Shown here in pieces: positions 8,047-16,496 of a stretch of DNA of 64,000 nt. Each line of letters opens with the position of its first letter. Within the stretch, counting starts at the first letter, position 1. The position numbers and the translations under genes were made by a program. Below the pieces are notes generated by a model that saw only the letters and a list, made by a program, of their open reading frames with translations, was not told the DNA's origin and made no database searches. This stretch comes from CAZIUL01 sp964542475 (GTDB taxonomy: Bacteria; Planctomycetota; B15-G4; CAYZWU01), in assembly GCA_964542475.1 (NCBI GenBank), contig CAZIUL010000004.1:62001-126000 (forward strand), read 5' to 3'.

Positions 8047-9270
8047 CTAGCGCAGGGGTGACCGGCCGGTCGCCCCTACAAACCTGTCGAGCCGGACCTT
8101 TCTGATGCGGGAGGCCGCCTCTTCGATCCGCTCCAGCGGCGGAACCAGGGCCATTCGGACATAGCCCCGGCCGGGATTTTCTTCCGCGCCGGGCTTCAGC
8201 GGCTGTGCAAGCAGCTCCCCCGGTGCTGTTATGAGCGCGAGATCTGGTTCGAGAAACCGCTTGGCCAGGTCAAGGCCGCTCATTTCCCCTTGTGTGCGCT
8301 GCCACAAAAATATGCCGGCCCGCGGCACGCACCGGGGCAAGCCGGCCTCGACCAGGGCCTCTGCAAGAAGATCCCTGCCCCGGCGATAAACCTTGCGCAT
8401 TGCCTCCACATGTGTCTCGTCTTCAAGCGCTGCCACAGCGCCATCCTGAATGAACTTCGGCACCCCGGAATCGATGTTTGTCTTCAGCTTCCTGAACCGT
8501 GCGATCGCTTCAGGATCTCCCGCAACCCACCCGCACCTGTAGCCGGTCATGGCCGAGCGTTTTGACAGGGAGTAAAACACAAGAATCCCCTCACGGGCGT
8601 GCTGGATCAAGGACTCAGGAGGGTTGTCGTAATAAATATCGATGTAGGCCTCGTCCGAGCAGAGCAGGATATCGTGCTGCCGGCAGTACGCAGCCACCTT
8701 ACGAAGCTCTTCCCCGCTCATGACGCTTCCCGTGGGAGCCTGCGGCTGACAGATCCACAGAACCGAGGCCTTCTCGGCAACCTCGCCGGGCAGTGCTTCT
8801 ACATCGGGCAGGAAACCGTTTTCCGCGGCCAATGGGTAAAAACAGTTTTCCCCCTCCGCGAAAGCCGCGCCCCGCGCATACGGTGGATACCCGGGCGAGG
8901 GGCTGATCACAACATCGCCCGGGTTCACAAAAGCCTCGTGCGAGTTGAAAACCGCTTCCTTGGATCCCAGTGTGATGCATATCTCCTGTTCAGGATCAAC
9001 CGCCACGCTGAAACGCTTCCGCATCCACGACGCAACAGCCTCCCTGAAAAAGGGCTCCCCTTCATAGGACGGATACCCCCCCGCCTTGTGAGCCTCCAGT
9101 CCATGCGCCGTGGCCTCCCGGATAAACCATGGTGTCGGCATCGTGGGATCGCCGACGCCGAAATCGATGGGTTCGCATCCGGACCGCCTCAGCGCAGCTG
9201 CTTTGCGGTCCAGCTCTGCAAAAGCGTACTTTTCGAGCCGGTCTATCCTCTGAGAGGGCCTTACAGGCAT
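8047..9270 (-). CDS. class I/II aminotransferase, DapL/succinyl-DAP aminotransferase type
   Basis: 407 residues, PLP fold type I. Substrate-loop region GVGDPTMPTPWFIREA near residue 40, SPSPGYPPYARGA, the CQPQAPTGSVMS segment (usual NPxNPTG), a DEAY motif, and the PLP lysine in SLSKRSAMTGYRCGW. The layout resembles LL-diaminopimelate aminotransferase and N-succinyl-DAP aminotransferase of lysine and cell-wall synthesis, but I cannot separate these from other relatives by reading. The last nine or so residues (GATGRSPLR) are encoded by a palindromic GTAGGGGCGACC-type repeat at 8054-8077, so the 3' end has been remodelled by that repeat. ATG start at 9270 with GGGAG upstream. Confidence 0.75.
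   Translation of the reverse strand: MPVRPSQRIDRLEKYAFAELDRKAAALRRSGCEPIDFGVGDPTMPTPWFIREATAHGLEAHKAGGYPSYEGEPFFREAVASWMRKRFSVAVDPEQEICITLGSKEAVFNSHEAFVNPGDVVISPSPGYPPYARGAAFAEGENCFYPLAAENGFLPDVEALPGEVAEKASVLWICQPQAPTGSVMSGEELRKVAAYCRQHDILLCSDEAYIDIYYDNPPESLIQHAREGILVFYSLSKRSAMTGYRCGWVAGDPEAIARFRKLKTNIDSGVPKFIQDGAVAALEDETHVEAMRKVYRRGRDLLAEALVEAGLPRCVPRAGIFLWQRTQGEMSGLDLAKRFLEPDLALITAPGELLAQPLKPGAEENPGRGYVRMALVPPLERIEEAASRIRKVRLDRFVGATGRSPLR
8054..8077. repeat. palindromic GGGGCGACC-type repeat inside a gene end
   Basis: A 24-base near-perfect palindrome: AGGGGTGACCGG followed by CCGGTCGCCCCT. It overlaps the last codons and nearly reaches the stop codon of the aminotransferase. A related hairpin lies at 46009-46037. 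Such repeats are usually intergenic and abundant in environmental genomes. Confidence 0.7.
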
Positions 9271-9323
9271 GAAAACTTATCTCCCAAGCGTTCGACCTGA
9301 TGCACCGATCCCCGCACAGATCC

Positions 9324-9791
9324 TCAAAACGGAGCCTGGGCGCCATCCTCATCTTCCGGAAAGGAGCCCCCCTGTTCCTCTCTTGGCGGTTCCGCAGGAG
9401 CTGTCATGTTTGATTGAGAACCGTACTGCTCCCGGCCTTGCGAACCAGCGCCTTCTTCGCGGTTGGAAAAGTCGATGAGCTGGATGTTGTTCGCGGTCAC
9501 AGTGATCTTGGACCGTTTTTGCCCCTCCTTGCTTTCCCACTGCTCGAGCACCAGGTGACCCTCGATGAAAGCCTGCGTGCCCTTTCGTAGGTAGTTCCTG
9601 GCCTTTTCCGCCTGGTGGCGCCACGCGGTGATGTCGAGGAAGCATGTTTCCTCTTTCATCTCTCCGTTGACGTTGAAGAATCGGTTGACTGCCAAACCGA
9701 ACTTGGCCAGCGAAGTCCCGGACTGTGTGGACCTGAACTCCGGATCACGCGTCAACCTGCCTATCAGCAGGACCTTGTTGAGATTTGCCAT
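9324..9791 (-). CDS. ssb: single-stranded DNA-binding protein
   Basis: 155 residues. An OB fold occupies residues 1-110, with MANLNKVLLIGRLTRDPEFR at the start, FLDITAWRHQAEKARNYLRKG and IEGHLVLEQWESKEGQKRSK, all typical of bacterial SSB. A disordered Gln/Gly/Ser-rich linker follows, then an acidic tail ending PEDEDGAQAPF. This is the usual partner-binding tip in slightly altered form (normally DDDIPF). The start is ATG behind GGAGGAG. It protects ssDNA in replication, repair and recombination. It stands between the aminotransferase and a divergently read PilZ gene. Confidence 0.95.
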   Translation of the reverse strand: MANLNKVLLIGRLTRDPEFRSTQSGTSLAKFGLAVNRFFNVNGEMKEETCFLDITAWRHQAEKARNYLRKGTQAFIEGHLVLEQWESKEGQKRSKITVTANNIQLIDFSNREEGAGSQGREQYGSQSNMTAPAEPPREEQGGSFPEDEDGAQAPF

Positions 9792-10025
9792 GTCTCCTCC
9801 GTTTCATATTGCTTAAAATGCGCCCATCCGACCGCTTCATGCCGCTGCCTTCAGAGCTCCAATATACCATCCATGCAGCGCATAGAAAAGAAGCGAAATA
9901 CAGCTCAACCTGAACGATCAGAATGTCGATCAGTTATCTATCTTCAGTAGATCACAAATACGCAAGCTATCCATGCTGCTTGCGTAAGCAAGGGGAAGCT
10001 AAAAAAACTCTTTCGAGGATCTGAT

Positions 10026-10391
10026 ATGACCCGGCAAACAGCGGAAAGGCGAAAAACCGACCGTGTCGACTCCGGCACGGCCGACGCAAAGATCGAGCTG
10101 GCACAAAACATATCGCCCGCGGTTCTGAAAAACATCAGCATGTCCGGCCTGGCCTGCATCAGCTACGCATCGATTCCGGAAATGACCGTGGTTGAGATGA
10201 AGATACAACTCCCGGCTCTTCCTGAGGAAAAAAATGAACGGCATTCATTCGCCTGCAAAGGCGCTGTTGTCAGGTGCGAGCCTATCAACAACAGAAACTC
10301 CAAACGTAAATGGCTCCTCGCGATCTTTTTCACCGAAGTCAACAGCTCGAACAAACAAATCCTCGAAAAGTATATCAACTGCCGGACCTGA
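10026..10391 (+). CDS. small PilZ-domain protein
   Basis: 121 residues. The c-di-GMP binding signature is readable: an arginine cluster ERRKTDR (7-13) and NISMSGLAC (36-44), the D/NxSxxG element with Asn at the first position. The rest fits the PilZ beta-barrel. PilZ proteins bind c-di-GMP and control motility, adhesion or secretion by protein contact. A single-domain PilZ needs a partner that is not visible here. It sits alone on the plus strand between ssb and prmC, with a GAGGAT site just before the ATG. Confidence 0.75.
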   Translation: MTRQTAERRKTDRVDSGTADAKIELAQNISPAVLKNISMSGLACISYASIPEMTVVEMKIQLPALPEEKNERHSFACKGAVVRCEPINNRNSKRKWLLAIFFTEVNSSNKQILEKYINCRT

Positions 10392-10446
10392 CATGGGTTT
10401 CGACGTACTCGCGGCCCACGAGTTACAAAGATGCCGACTTCCATCA

Positions 10447-11343
10447 TCAATGCTCCTCAGCAACTCTTTGATTTTCCGATGAAAGCCTGAATCCGATCGC
10501 TCTGTCTATTCCAGCCAGATCCCGCCGCACGTCATGCAGGCTCCACCCCACGCTTACAGCCAACCGCTCCACCTCGTCCCTCAGCCCGGCTCCCAGCTCG
10601 AATATGAGAACTCCATCCATAGAGAGAAAAGGGTGGGCTTTTTCGAGTATTCTCCTGTAGTAAAAAAGGCTGTCCCCCGGCGGAGAAAACACGGCTGCCT
10701 CAGGCTCGCTGGCTATGACCTCGGGATCAACATGCTGTGATCCCGCATGATCCACATACGGAGGGTTGCAGACAACGAGCTGAAACGGAATATGCGGATT
10801 CTTTCTTGAAATGGCTTCGAAAAGATCCCCACAAAAGAAACGAATCCGGTCATCCACCCCGTGCCGCCTCGCGTTGACACCGGCAGCCTTCACGGCACTG
10901 CAAGAAATGTCCGATGCGCACGCCCGCAGATTTTTTCTCCACTTGACCAGTGTTATCGCGATGCACCCGGAGCCTGTTCCCAGATCGAGCATGGTGGTGC
11001 CCTCACCGTCGCCCTCGATGCATCCAAGCGCCATCTCAACCGTCTCCTCCGTCTCGGGCCTCGGAATAAGCACACCGGGGCCGACCTGGAATGAAAGGGA
11101 ATAAAACTCTTTTTTGCCGGTGAGGTAGGCTGATGGTTCTCCCTTTATGCGCCTGAGCACCAGCTCCCTGAAACGGTCGACTTTATCCGGGGCAACCGGC
11201 TTGCAATAGTTGGCGTAGAGACCTACACGATCAAGGGACAGAACATGAGCTAGAAGGATTTCAGCCTCGAGTCTGGAGGAGGACACCCTGTTCTCGTCCA
11301 GATATGTTTCCGCTTTTTTAAGCAGGGGAAGAATGGTCCACAT
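10447..11343 (-). CDS. prmC: peptide chain release factor N5-glutamine methyltransferase
   Basis: 298 residues. An N-terminal helical domain for release-factor binding is followed by the class I methyltransferase with IPRPETEE (93-100), DLGTGSGCIAI (120-130) and the glutamine-binding NPPY at 193-196. PrmC methylates the Gln of the GGQ motif of RF1/RF2. prfA lies upstream on the same strand, the conserved prfA-prmC linkage, but here the zinc-ribbon membrane gene (11512-12279) is interposed. ATG start at 11343. Confidence 0.95.
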   Translation of the reverse strand: MWTILPLLKKAETYLDENRVSSSRLEAEILLAHVLSLDRVGLYANYCKPVAPDKVDRFRELVLRRIKGEPSAYLTGKKEFYSLSFQVGPGVLIPRPETEETVEMALGCIEGDGEGTTMLDLGTGSGCIAITLVKWRKNLRACASDISCSAVKAAGVNARRHGVDDRIRFFCGDLFEAISRKNPHIPFQLVVCNPPYVDHAGSQHVDPEVIASEPEAAVFSPPGDSLFYYRRILEKAHPFLSMDGVLIFELGAGLRDEVERLAVSVGWSLHDVRRDLAGIDRAIGFRLSSENQRVAEEH

Positions 11344-11451
11344 TATTGCTCGCGGGAGCTTGTGGTAAGCTCAGAAAATGAGATGTTCTTTTTTTTAAAA
11401 AACCTACTGTTCGGGCAGGCATAGGGCATTCCGCGCCCCTTTGCCTTCATA

Positions 11452-11477
11452 GCCCCTTGTGGCCACCCACAAGGGGC
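11452..11477. repeat. 11-bp perfect hairpin
   Basis: GCCCCTTGTGG (11452-11462), loop CCAC, CCACAAGGGGC (11467-11477), in the gap between the zinc-ribbon gene and prmC. No T run follows on the transcribed strand, so it is more likely an intergenic repeat or processing element than a classical terminator. Its wording resembles the hairpins at 46056-46087. Confidence 0.5.
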
Positions 11478-11511
11478 CGCATTCAAAACCGCGCCCGGCT
11501 CGGTCAGCGTA

Positions 11512-12279
11512 TCAACGACGCCGGCCTCTACCTCTCGCGCCTGCTTTAACGCTCTTCTCGTCCTGTCCGCCGCTGATTATGGCGGTAAAGAGGGAAACGA
11601 TGAACGTCAGCACAATAAGGGATGAGCCCAGCATGATGAGCAGCATTCCCGACCCAACACTGCCTGAAAGCCAGTTCAGCGCATCGAGCTTGAAGAGAAA
11701 CTCGTACCATTCATAGATTTCCCCGGCGGCAACCTGCTCTGACACAGTCCACCAGGTATGCACAGCCGGAATGAACATCAAAAAGACCGGGGACATGATG
11801 AGGCGTTTCGAGTATATGCTCATCGCCATCCCCGCGATCAACAGGAGTGAAAAGACCAGATACAGCGATCCGGCAAAAGAGGTGCAGGCGGTCACGAGTG
11901 TGGGTTCTCCCGTAAAAAACGGCAGAAAAGAGCCGGCTAACGCTACGACTCCGCCCCAGAAGAAAAAGTAAAGCTGCTTGAATACCGCTCCTTCGAAGAT
12001 GTGCAACACATGCCCGCAGTGCTTGCATGCGATGGCGTCCGCGGGGATAATCTCGCGGCAGAACATGCAGTACTTGACTCGAACCTCATCCTGATCGATC
12101 TCCTGGGACTCCTTGGAAAAAGTCATTTCAGGAGCCTCGTCGATCAGCTCGACCTCTTCAGCTTCCTCGCCTTCAACCTGATCTGAGGCCTCCAGCGGCG
12201 ATACTTCATCGCTACCGGTTTCCTCGCCGTCATCTCCGAGGTTATCGAACTCTTCTATTTTTCCAGGTTCTGAAACCAT
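11512..12279 (-). CDS. zinc-ribbon membrane protein of unknown function
   Basis: 255 residues. Residues 1-60 are acidic and look disordered (many Glu/Asp). A zinc ribbon follows: CMFCREIIPADAIACKHCGH at about 71-90, two CxxC pairs. The remainder has four hydrophobic segments (about 100-120, 130-155, 160-180 and 215-240), ending in a basic GARGRGRRR tail. The tail and acidic front suggest both ends are cytoplasmic. I do not recognise the family. It separates prfA from prmC, is on the same strand, and may be co-transcribed. Confidence 0.7.
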   Translation of the reverse strand: MVSEPGKIEEFDNLGDDGEETGSDEVSPLEASDQVEGEEAEEVELIDEAPEMTFSKESQEIDQDEVRVKYCMFCREIIPADAIACKHCGHVLHIFEGAVFKQLYFFFWGGVVALAGSFLPFFTGEPTLVTACTSFAGSLYLVFSLLLIAGMAMSIYSKRLIMSPVFLMFIPAVHTWWTVSEQVAAGEIYEWYEFLFKLDALNWLSGSVGSGMLLIMLGSSLIVLTFIVSLFTAIISGGQDEKSVKAGARGRGRRR

Positions 12280-12343
12280 CTAGATGCCTCCATTAATCAA
12301 AAAAATCTACACACCTTATATATTAGCAATACCTGAATAGTAA

Positions 12344-13423
12344 TTAAACTCCCTGAAATGATTTCAACTTCTCTTCCACGTCCCATTCGGACAGGTCGTC
12401 TATGATCTTCTCCAGACGTCCCGCCATGATAATCTCGAGCGAGTAGTTTGTCTTGGAACGATGGTCGGTCACCCTGTTTTGAGGAAAATTGTAGGTTCTG
12501 ATGCGCATGTTCCTGTCGCCGGAACCGATCTGATCCCTTCTGGTTTCAGCCCTTTCGTCCTTTACGCGTGAAAGCTCCAGATCGTACAACCGAGCGCTGA
12601 GGATGCGCATCGCCTTGGACTTGTTCTTGTGCTGGGACGACTCGTCCTGGCACTGCACCACAACGCCTGTGGGCTCGTGTGTGATGCGGATGGCGGACGC
12701 AACCTTGTTGACGTTCTGGCCGCCCGGGCCTCCGGCGCGATAAGTATCGATCTTGAGATCAGCGTCGTTGATATCGATATCCACCGACTCGGCTTCGAGG
12801 AGAACAGCAACCGTGGCCGCAGATGTGTGAATCCTGCCCTGAGATTCCGTTACCGGAACCCGCTGAACCCTGTGGCCGCCGCTCTCGAACCGTAAAGATT
12901 CCCAGGCTTTCTTCCCGGAAATGGAAAATGTAATCTCCTTGAAACCGCCCACCTCGGAATGCGATGTATCGAGAACCTCGGTCTTGAGGCCGGTGTTCTC
13001 CGCAAAACGCTGGTACATCCTGAAAAGGTCGGCAGCGAAAAGACTGGCTTCGTCTCCGCCGGTGCCCGCCCTGACCTCAAAGATCAGGTTCTTCCCCACG
13101 TGGGTGTCGTCCCGAACCAAAAGCCGCTTTAAGAGCTCGACCTTTTCTTTTTCCAGGATTTTGAACTCTTCCAGCTCCTTCCGGGCCAGGTTCTTCATCT
13201 CCTCTTCCTCTTCCGAGCCAATGATCTCGTCGAGCCCTTTGATCTTCTGCAGAGTCGCTTCGTGCTCCTTGTACGCTTCAACAAGCTTTGAGATGCTCCC
13301 AATCTCCTTCAGGATCTTCTGATAGGCTGTCTGGTTCTTTATCAGATCCGGATCAGCCAGCTTGGCCTCCAGCTCTTTGTGCTGTTCAGCCAGCTCTTTC
13401 AGCTTGTCGAACATGCTTGCCAA
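12344..13423 (-). CDS. prfA: peptide chain release factor 1
   Basis: 359 residues, standard length. PVT at 190-192 is the RF1 stop-codon recognition tripeptide position (usually PxT, reading UAA and UAG). The catalytic GGQ is in GGPGGQNVNKV (231-241) and HKNKSKAM follows. An N-terminal coiled-coil domain is present. The annotated start is a TTG at 13423 with AGGAG about 10 bases upstream. An ATG at 13414 (MFDKLKEL) is the alternative. It works with PrmC, encoded two genes downstream. Confidence 0.95.
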   Translation of the reverse strand: MASMFDKLKELAEQHKELEAKLADPDLIKNQTAYQKILKEIGSISKLVEAYKEHEATLQKIKGLDEIIGSEEEEEMKNLARKELEEFKILEKEKVELLKRLLVRDDTHVGKNLIFEVRAGTGGDEASLFAADLFRMYQRFAENTGLKTEVLDTSHSEVGGFKEITFSISGKKAWESLRFESGGHRVQRVPVTESQGRIHTSAATVAVLLEAESVDIDINDADLKIDTYRAGGPGGQNVNKVASAIRITHEPTGVVVQCQDESSQHKNKSKAMRILSARLYDLELSRVKDERAETRRDQIGSGDRNMRIRTYNFPQNRVTDHRSKTNYSLEIIMAGRLEKIIDDLSEWDVEEKLKSFQGV

Positions 13424-13453
13424 CTCTTAGGATCTCCTAGAGGAGCTACATAA

Positions 13454-13471
13454 CGTTGCTCATGAGCAACG
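13454..13471. promoter_or_regulatory. 18-bp perfect palindrome upstream of prfA
   Basis: CGTTGCTCATGAGCAACG, a perfect inverted repeat about 30 bases upstream of prfA and between prfA and rpmE. It could be an operator or an RNA hairpin. No factor can be named, and no T run follows. Confidence 0.35.
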
Positions 13472-13607
13472 GAAAACCGCGGCCCTGGTTCAGCGCGTTT
13501 TCAAGCGGAATCGAAACCCTTGATTCCCCCTCGGCGACCGCTAATAGGATCGGGCCGCACAAGCACCCTGCCAGGGCAGGCGGCAAAAGCGCCGGGGTTT
13601 TCGTCGG

Positions 13608-13829
13608 TTACGACGGTTCTTCTTCTTTTTGCTTAATGTTGTACTTCTTCATGAACTTCTCGACCCGTCCGGCAGTATCCACAAACCTCTGTTTACCAGT
13701 GTAGAATGGGTGACAGTTGGAGCAGATCTCGACGTTCAGTTTTTTCACGGTGGAGCGGGTTTGGAATGAGTTTCCACAACCGCATGTAACCGTACACAGA
13801 TGGTATTCGGGATGAGTTTTCTTTTTCAC
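13608..13829 (-). CDS. rpmE: 50S ribosomal protein bL31, zinc-binding (C+) form
   Basis: 73 residues from a GTG start at 13829. The zinc-binding cysteines are visible in CTVTCGCGNSF (12-22) and EICSNCHPFYTGKQRF (34-49), so this is the C+ form, which stores zinc, rather than the C-minus paralogue used in zinc starvation. A Glu-rich tail ends the protein. It precedes prfA on the minus strand, as in many bacteria (rpmE-prfA-prmC). Confidence 0.95.
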   Translation of the reverse strand: MKKKTHPEYHLCTVTCGCGNSFQTRSTVKKLNVEICSNCHPFYTGKQRFVDTAGRVEKFMKKYNIKQKEEEPS

Positions 13830-14230
13830 AGCGATTCACTCTCTTCTACAAAGAGTCCGTTGAAAAAGTGCTTCGAAGCTAGGCCGGGTCATTTTGTCCG
13901 AGATCAAGGCGCGAGACAGCAGGCGAATCGAATAGGTCGAGGATCTCGCAACGCAGAAATCGGGCAAAAGGGCCGGCAGCAGCCGATCTGACTTTTCAAT
14001 GGGCTCATAACCGTTGCTCTTTACATGAATTCGAATCATGCCATGAGAGCATAAGAATATGATATAAAAGACTTTCTAAAAAAGAGCCGACAAAAACACT
14101 CGGCTGGACACTCCAAGGGCGGGCTTGTAGCTCTGCCCTGTGGAAAAACGATATATTTTAAGGAGATGCGCGCCAAAAATCAACAGGAAAGTACCGGCTT
14201 GTCATACCAACCCGGAACAGCGCCCACTCG
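13830..14230. other. 401-base gap: MITE-like element plus unassigned sequence
   Basis: No convincing gene. The part next to rpmE is the 154-base element described separately (13853-14006). The remainder (14007-14230) holds no ORF with a ribosome site and no clear hairpin. Confidence 0.5.
13853..14006. mobile_element. MITE-like element with imperfect terminal inverted repeats
   Basis: 154 bases beginning GAGTCCGTTGAAAAAGT and ending ACTTTTCAATGGGCTC, whose complement reads GAGCCCATTGAAAAGT, so the ends form an imperfect ~16-bp terminal inverted repeat. The interior is GC-rich and non-coding, with AAGGCGCGAGACAGCAGG-type wording seen in widespread short repeats of environmental Gram-negative genomes. 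There is one copy only in this window. A non-autonomous transposon remnant is the simplest reading. Confidence 0.55.
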
Positions 14231-14767
14231 TCATTCGGCCTCTATCGAGAGGATCTCTTCTGTCAGTTCGATTCTGTCGCCCGGGGCAAGCTTATGCTTT
14301 TCGAACCAGCCTGAGTTCATCTCGATGGCAAACCTGCACGGCTCCCTGGACATGTACGGGGGCTCAATGACCATCTCGCGCATCTTTTCGATGTTAATGA
14401 TGGTCCCGTCATCCCTCAAAAACGCTATCGAGAGTGGAATCCATGTTTCCTTCATCCAGAAACGCAAAACATCCGGCTCAGGATACACAAAGATCATACC
14501 CCTGTCCTGGTCGAGATGATGCCTCTTCATGAGGCCCAGCCTTCTTTTTTGAAAGTCAGCCGAAACTTCCAGGAACACTTCGACACCGCCCATGCCAAGG
14601 GCAACGACACCCTGCTCCTGCTTTATGCCCCCGACTTCCGGAGGGGGCGCATTGCTCTTTCCGCCGCATCCGCTGCACGCCAACGATCCCCACCAGAAAA
14701 CCGCTGCCAGCGCTGTTATTGACACTATGCTTACAACCCGCTTCAGCCTGTCAATGCATGGAACCAT
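14231..14767 (-). CDS. DUF192 lipoprotein-like secreted protein
   Basis: 178 residues from the ATG at 14767, chosen because GAGGAG lies at the right distance; the frame is open to 14791 but would overlap maf more. An N-terminal hydrophobic segment ends WGSLACSGCGG, with a lipobox-like LACS, so export and perhaps lipidation are likely. The DUF192 core is clear: KRRLGLMKRHHLDQDRGMIF, LRFWMKETWIPLSIAFL, and CRFAIEMNSGWFEKHKLAPGD. DUF192 proteins are small extracytoplasmic beta proteins of unproven function. It overlaps the 3' end of maf by 17 bases and is probably co-transcribed. Confidence 0.85.
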   Translation of the reverse strand: MVPCIDRLKRVVSIVSITALAAVFWWGSLACSGCGGKSNAPPPEVGGIKQEQGVVALGMGGVEVFLEVSADFQKRRLGLMKRHHLDQDRGMIFVYPEPDVLRFWMKETWIPLSIAFLRDDGTIINIEKMREMVIEPPYMSREPCRFAIEMNSGWFEKHKLAPGDRIELTEEILSIEAE

Positions 14768-15359
14768 CGCCCACACTCCTCGCCAGTTCATTCAAAAGGT
14801 TTTCAAAAAGCACGCTGGGAAAGCCCACAACATTGTCCATAGACCCCACCACCTTATCGATGAACCTGTCTCCGGTTTCCTGTATCGCGTATGCCCCGGC
14901 TTTGCCATAACACTCGCCTGTGGCGATGTACTCGTCTATGTCATGCCGGGACATGGGTCGTGTAAAAACCGATGTCTCCTCATGACCGCACTTTTCGATA
15001 CCGCTCCTTACATGAAACAGGTAAAGGCCGGATATCACTCTCTGCGTTTTGCCGCTCAAGCAGGAGAGGATCATCCTGGCATCCTCCGCCGAAGCGGGTT
15101 TTCCCAGCACTTTTTTCTCAACCGCCACAACGGTATCGCAGCCGATAACCGTGCCCTGATCGAGACGTTTTGCCACGTCCATGGCCTTTTCCCTTGCAAG
15201 CCGCTCAGCGTTTTTCTCGGGTGCCTGACCCGAAAGAAAGCTCTCCTCGACGGTAGAAGGGATTATCCGAAAATCATAACCGAGACGATCCAGGATCTTC
15301 TTGCGTCTCGGTGAGGCGGAGGCCAGTATCAGGGGATGGAGCGCGGGGCTGATTTTCAT
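14751..15359 (-). CDS. maf: Maf-family nucleoside triphosphate pyrophosphatase
   Basis: 202 residues. LILASASPRRKKILDRLGYD (9-28) is the substrate-binding SxSPRR motif, followed by a PSTVEESF segment and GCDTVVAVEKKVLGKP with the catalytic Asp. DVDEYIATGE-like wording appears as DIDEYIATGECYGKAGAY. Members hydrolyse dTTP/UTP or modified pyrimidine nucleotides, limiting their incorporation into nucleic acid, and Maf also affects septation in Bacillus. Which of the two substrate subtypes applies is not decided here. It is followed by the overlapping DUF192 gene. Confidence 0.9.
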   Translation of the reverse strand: MKISPALHPLILASASPRRKKILDRLGYDFRIIPSTVEESFLSGQAPEKNAERLAREKAMDVAKRLDQGTVIGCDTVVAVEKKVLGKPASAEDARMILSCLSGKTQRVISGLYLFHVRSGIEKCGHEETSVFTRPMSRHDIDEYIATGECYGKAGAYAIQETGDRFIDKVVGSMDNVVGFPSVLFENLLNELARSVGDGSMH

Positions 15360-15479
15360 TTAGTCTTCCGAAGCGGTTGACCAGGAGCGCGAAATAAAGC
15401 TCCGGCAACCGGTGTCCAGGTCCAAAAACCTTCCTGCGAGGCATCGAATGAAACGTGGGCTCACGACAGACAGCTACAG

Positions 15480-16175
15480 CTAGTTACAGGAGCAAAAGGA
15501 TTTCAGAAAACAGTCCTGGCACAATGGTGCCTTGGACTTGCACAGCTCATCGCCATGCCTGACAAAAAAGTTCTGAAACCGGACATAGTCTGACGGATCG
15601 ATAAGTTTCATGAGCTCCTTGCGCCCCACGTTTTGTGAACCGGTCTTCTTGATAACACCCAGCCGGATCGCCACTCTCAATCCCTCCGAGGACATTACCA
15701 GGATCTGGGGCTTTCCAGCACCGGCTCCATCCATCTCCTTTTTTAGAAGCTGGAGAAACACATAGGCATTGGATTTTCCAAGAGGTTGGATCGTGGAAAA
15801 AAACTTCCGTACTTCCTCGAAGCCCATCTCGGAAAAGTCCGAGGGCATACAGTCGTATTCTTCATAGACCTCTTTCAAAAAAGCGATAACAAGCCCGGCT
15901 TTCTCCCTGAGGTCCTTGTACTTTAAAAAATCCAGAACCTCGCAAACTTCCCTGATGTAGGAAACCCTGAGTTCGTTCAGGTCAACGAACTCATCAATAA
16001 CAGCGCTCGTGGCCTTGGCCGCTTTTTTGTAATCCCAGCCCTGTCGAAAAATGAGATACACGCAAAGCTCCAGGCCTGCTTCTTGACTGCTCAACCTGGT
16101 AACACCGTATTTCCTTGCCAATCGGTCGAGCAAGTCGCGCATCTTCTTTTTTCGCCGTGTAAGGCTTTCAACCAT
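15480..16175 (-). CDS. endonuclease III-like iron-sulfur protein, degenerate active site
   Basis: 231 residues. The C-terminus has CKSKAPLCQDCFLKSFC (213-229), which is exactly the C-x6-C-x2-C-x5-C spacing of the endonuclease III [4Fe-4S] loop. The all-helical middle fits an HhH-GPD fold. The expected hairpin LPGVGxKTA appears only as QPLGKSNAYVFLQLL, with no obvious GVG, and I see no catalytic Lys or the GVD/HVDTHV aspartate. It may be a non-catalytic DNA- or RNA-binding relative. It sits downstream of rpsP with a 14-base gap, taking the place usually held by a KH-protein/rimM in the ffh-rpsP operon. Confidence 0.65.
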   Translation of the reverse strand: MVESLTRRKKKMRDLLDRLARKYGVTRLSSQEAGLELCVYLIFRQGWDYKKAAKATSAVIDEFVDLNELRVSYIREVCEVLDFLKYKDLREKAGLVIAFLKEVYEEYDCMPSDFSEMGFEEVRKFFSTIQPLGKSNAYVFLQLLKKEMDGAGAGKPQILVMSSEGLRVAIRLGVIKKTGSQNVGRKELMKLIDPSDYVRFQNFFVRHGDELCKSKAPLCQDCFLKSFCSCN

Positions 16176-16189
16176 GAATGTTCAATCTC

Positions 16190-16438
16190 CTACAGGATTC
16201 CCAATTTCTTGATGATCGATGCCACGGTTTCGCTCGGCTTGGCTCCCACGCTCAACCAGTACTTCAGACGGTCAACTTTAAGCGTGTACATCCTGTTATC
16301 GTCCGGGTTCATGACATCATACGTTCCGATGTCTTCGATGCTGGCTCCATCACGTTTCTGCCTTGAATCGAAAACACAGATCCTGTAAAAAGGGTGCTTC
16401 TTGCGGCCCATCCGCTTGCATCTGATTCTAACTGCCAA
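16190..16438 (-). CDS. rpsP: 30S ribosomal protein bS16
   Basis: 82 residues: MAVRIRCKRMGRKKHPFYRI at the start, then DSRQKRDGASIEDIGTYD, the conserved bS16 core. It lies 58 bases downstream of ffh on the minus strand, the conserved ffh-rpsP linkage. A 30S assembly and structural protein. Confidence 0.97.
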   Translation of the reverse strand: MAVRIRCKRMGRKKHPFYRICVFDSRQKRDGASIEDIGTYDVMNPDDNRMYTLKVDRLKYWLSVGAKPSETVASIIKKLGIL

Positions 16439-16496
16439 TGTGTTTCACTCCTTTATATAAACTCCATACAAAATTCTAAACTAGACCGCCCGCCTG

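Noticed and set aside
8599..9300. 233-codon plus-strand open frame opposite the aminotransferase
   Set aside because: Mirror of the aminotransferase codons; composition and lack of start site show a shadow.
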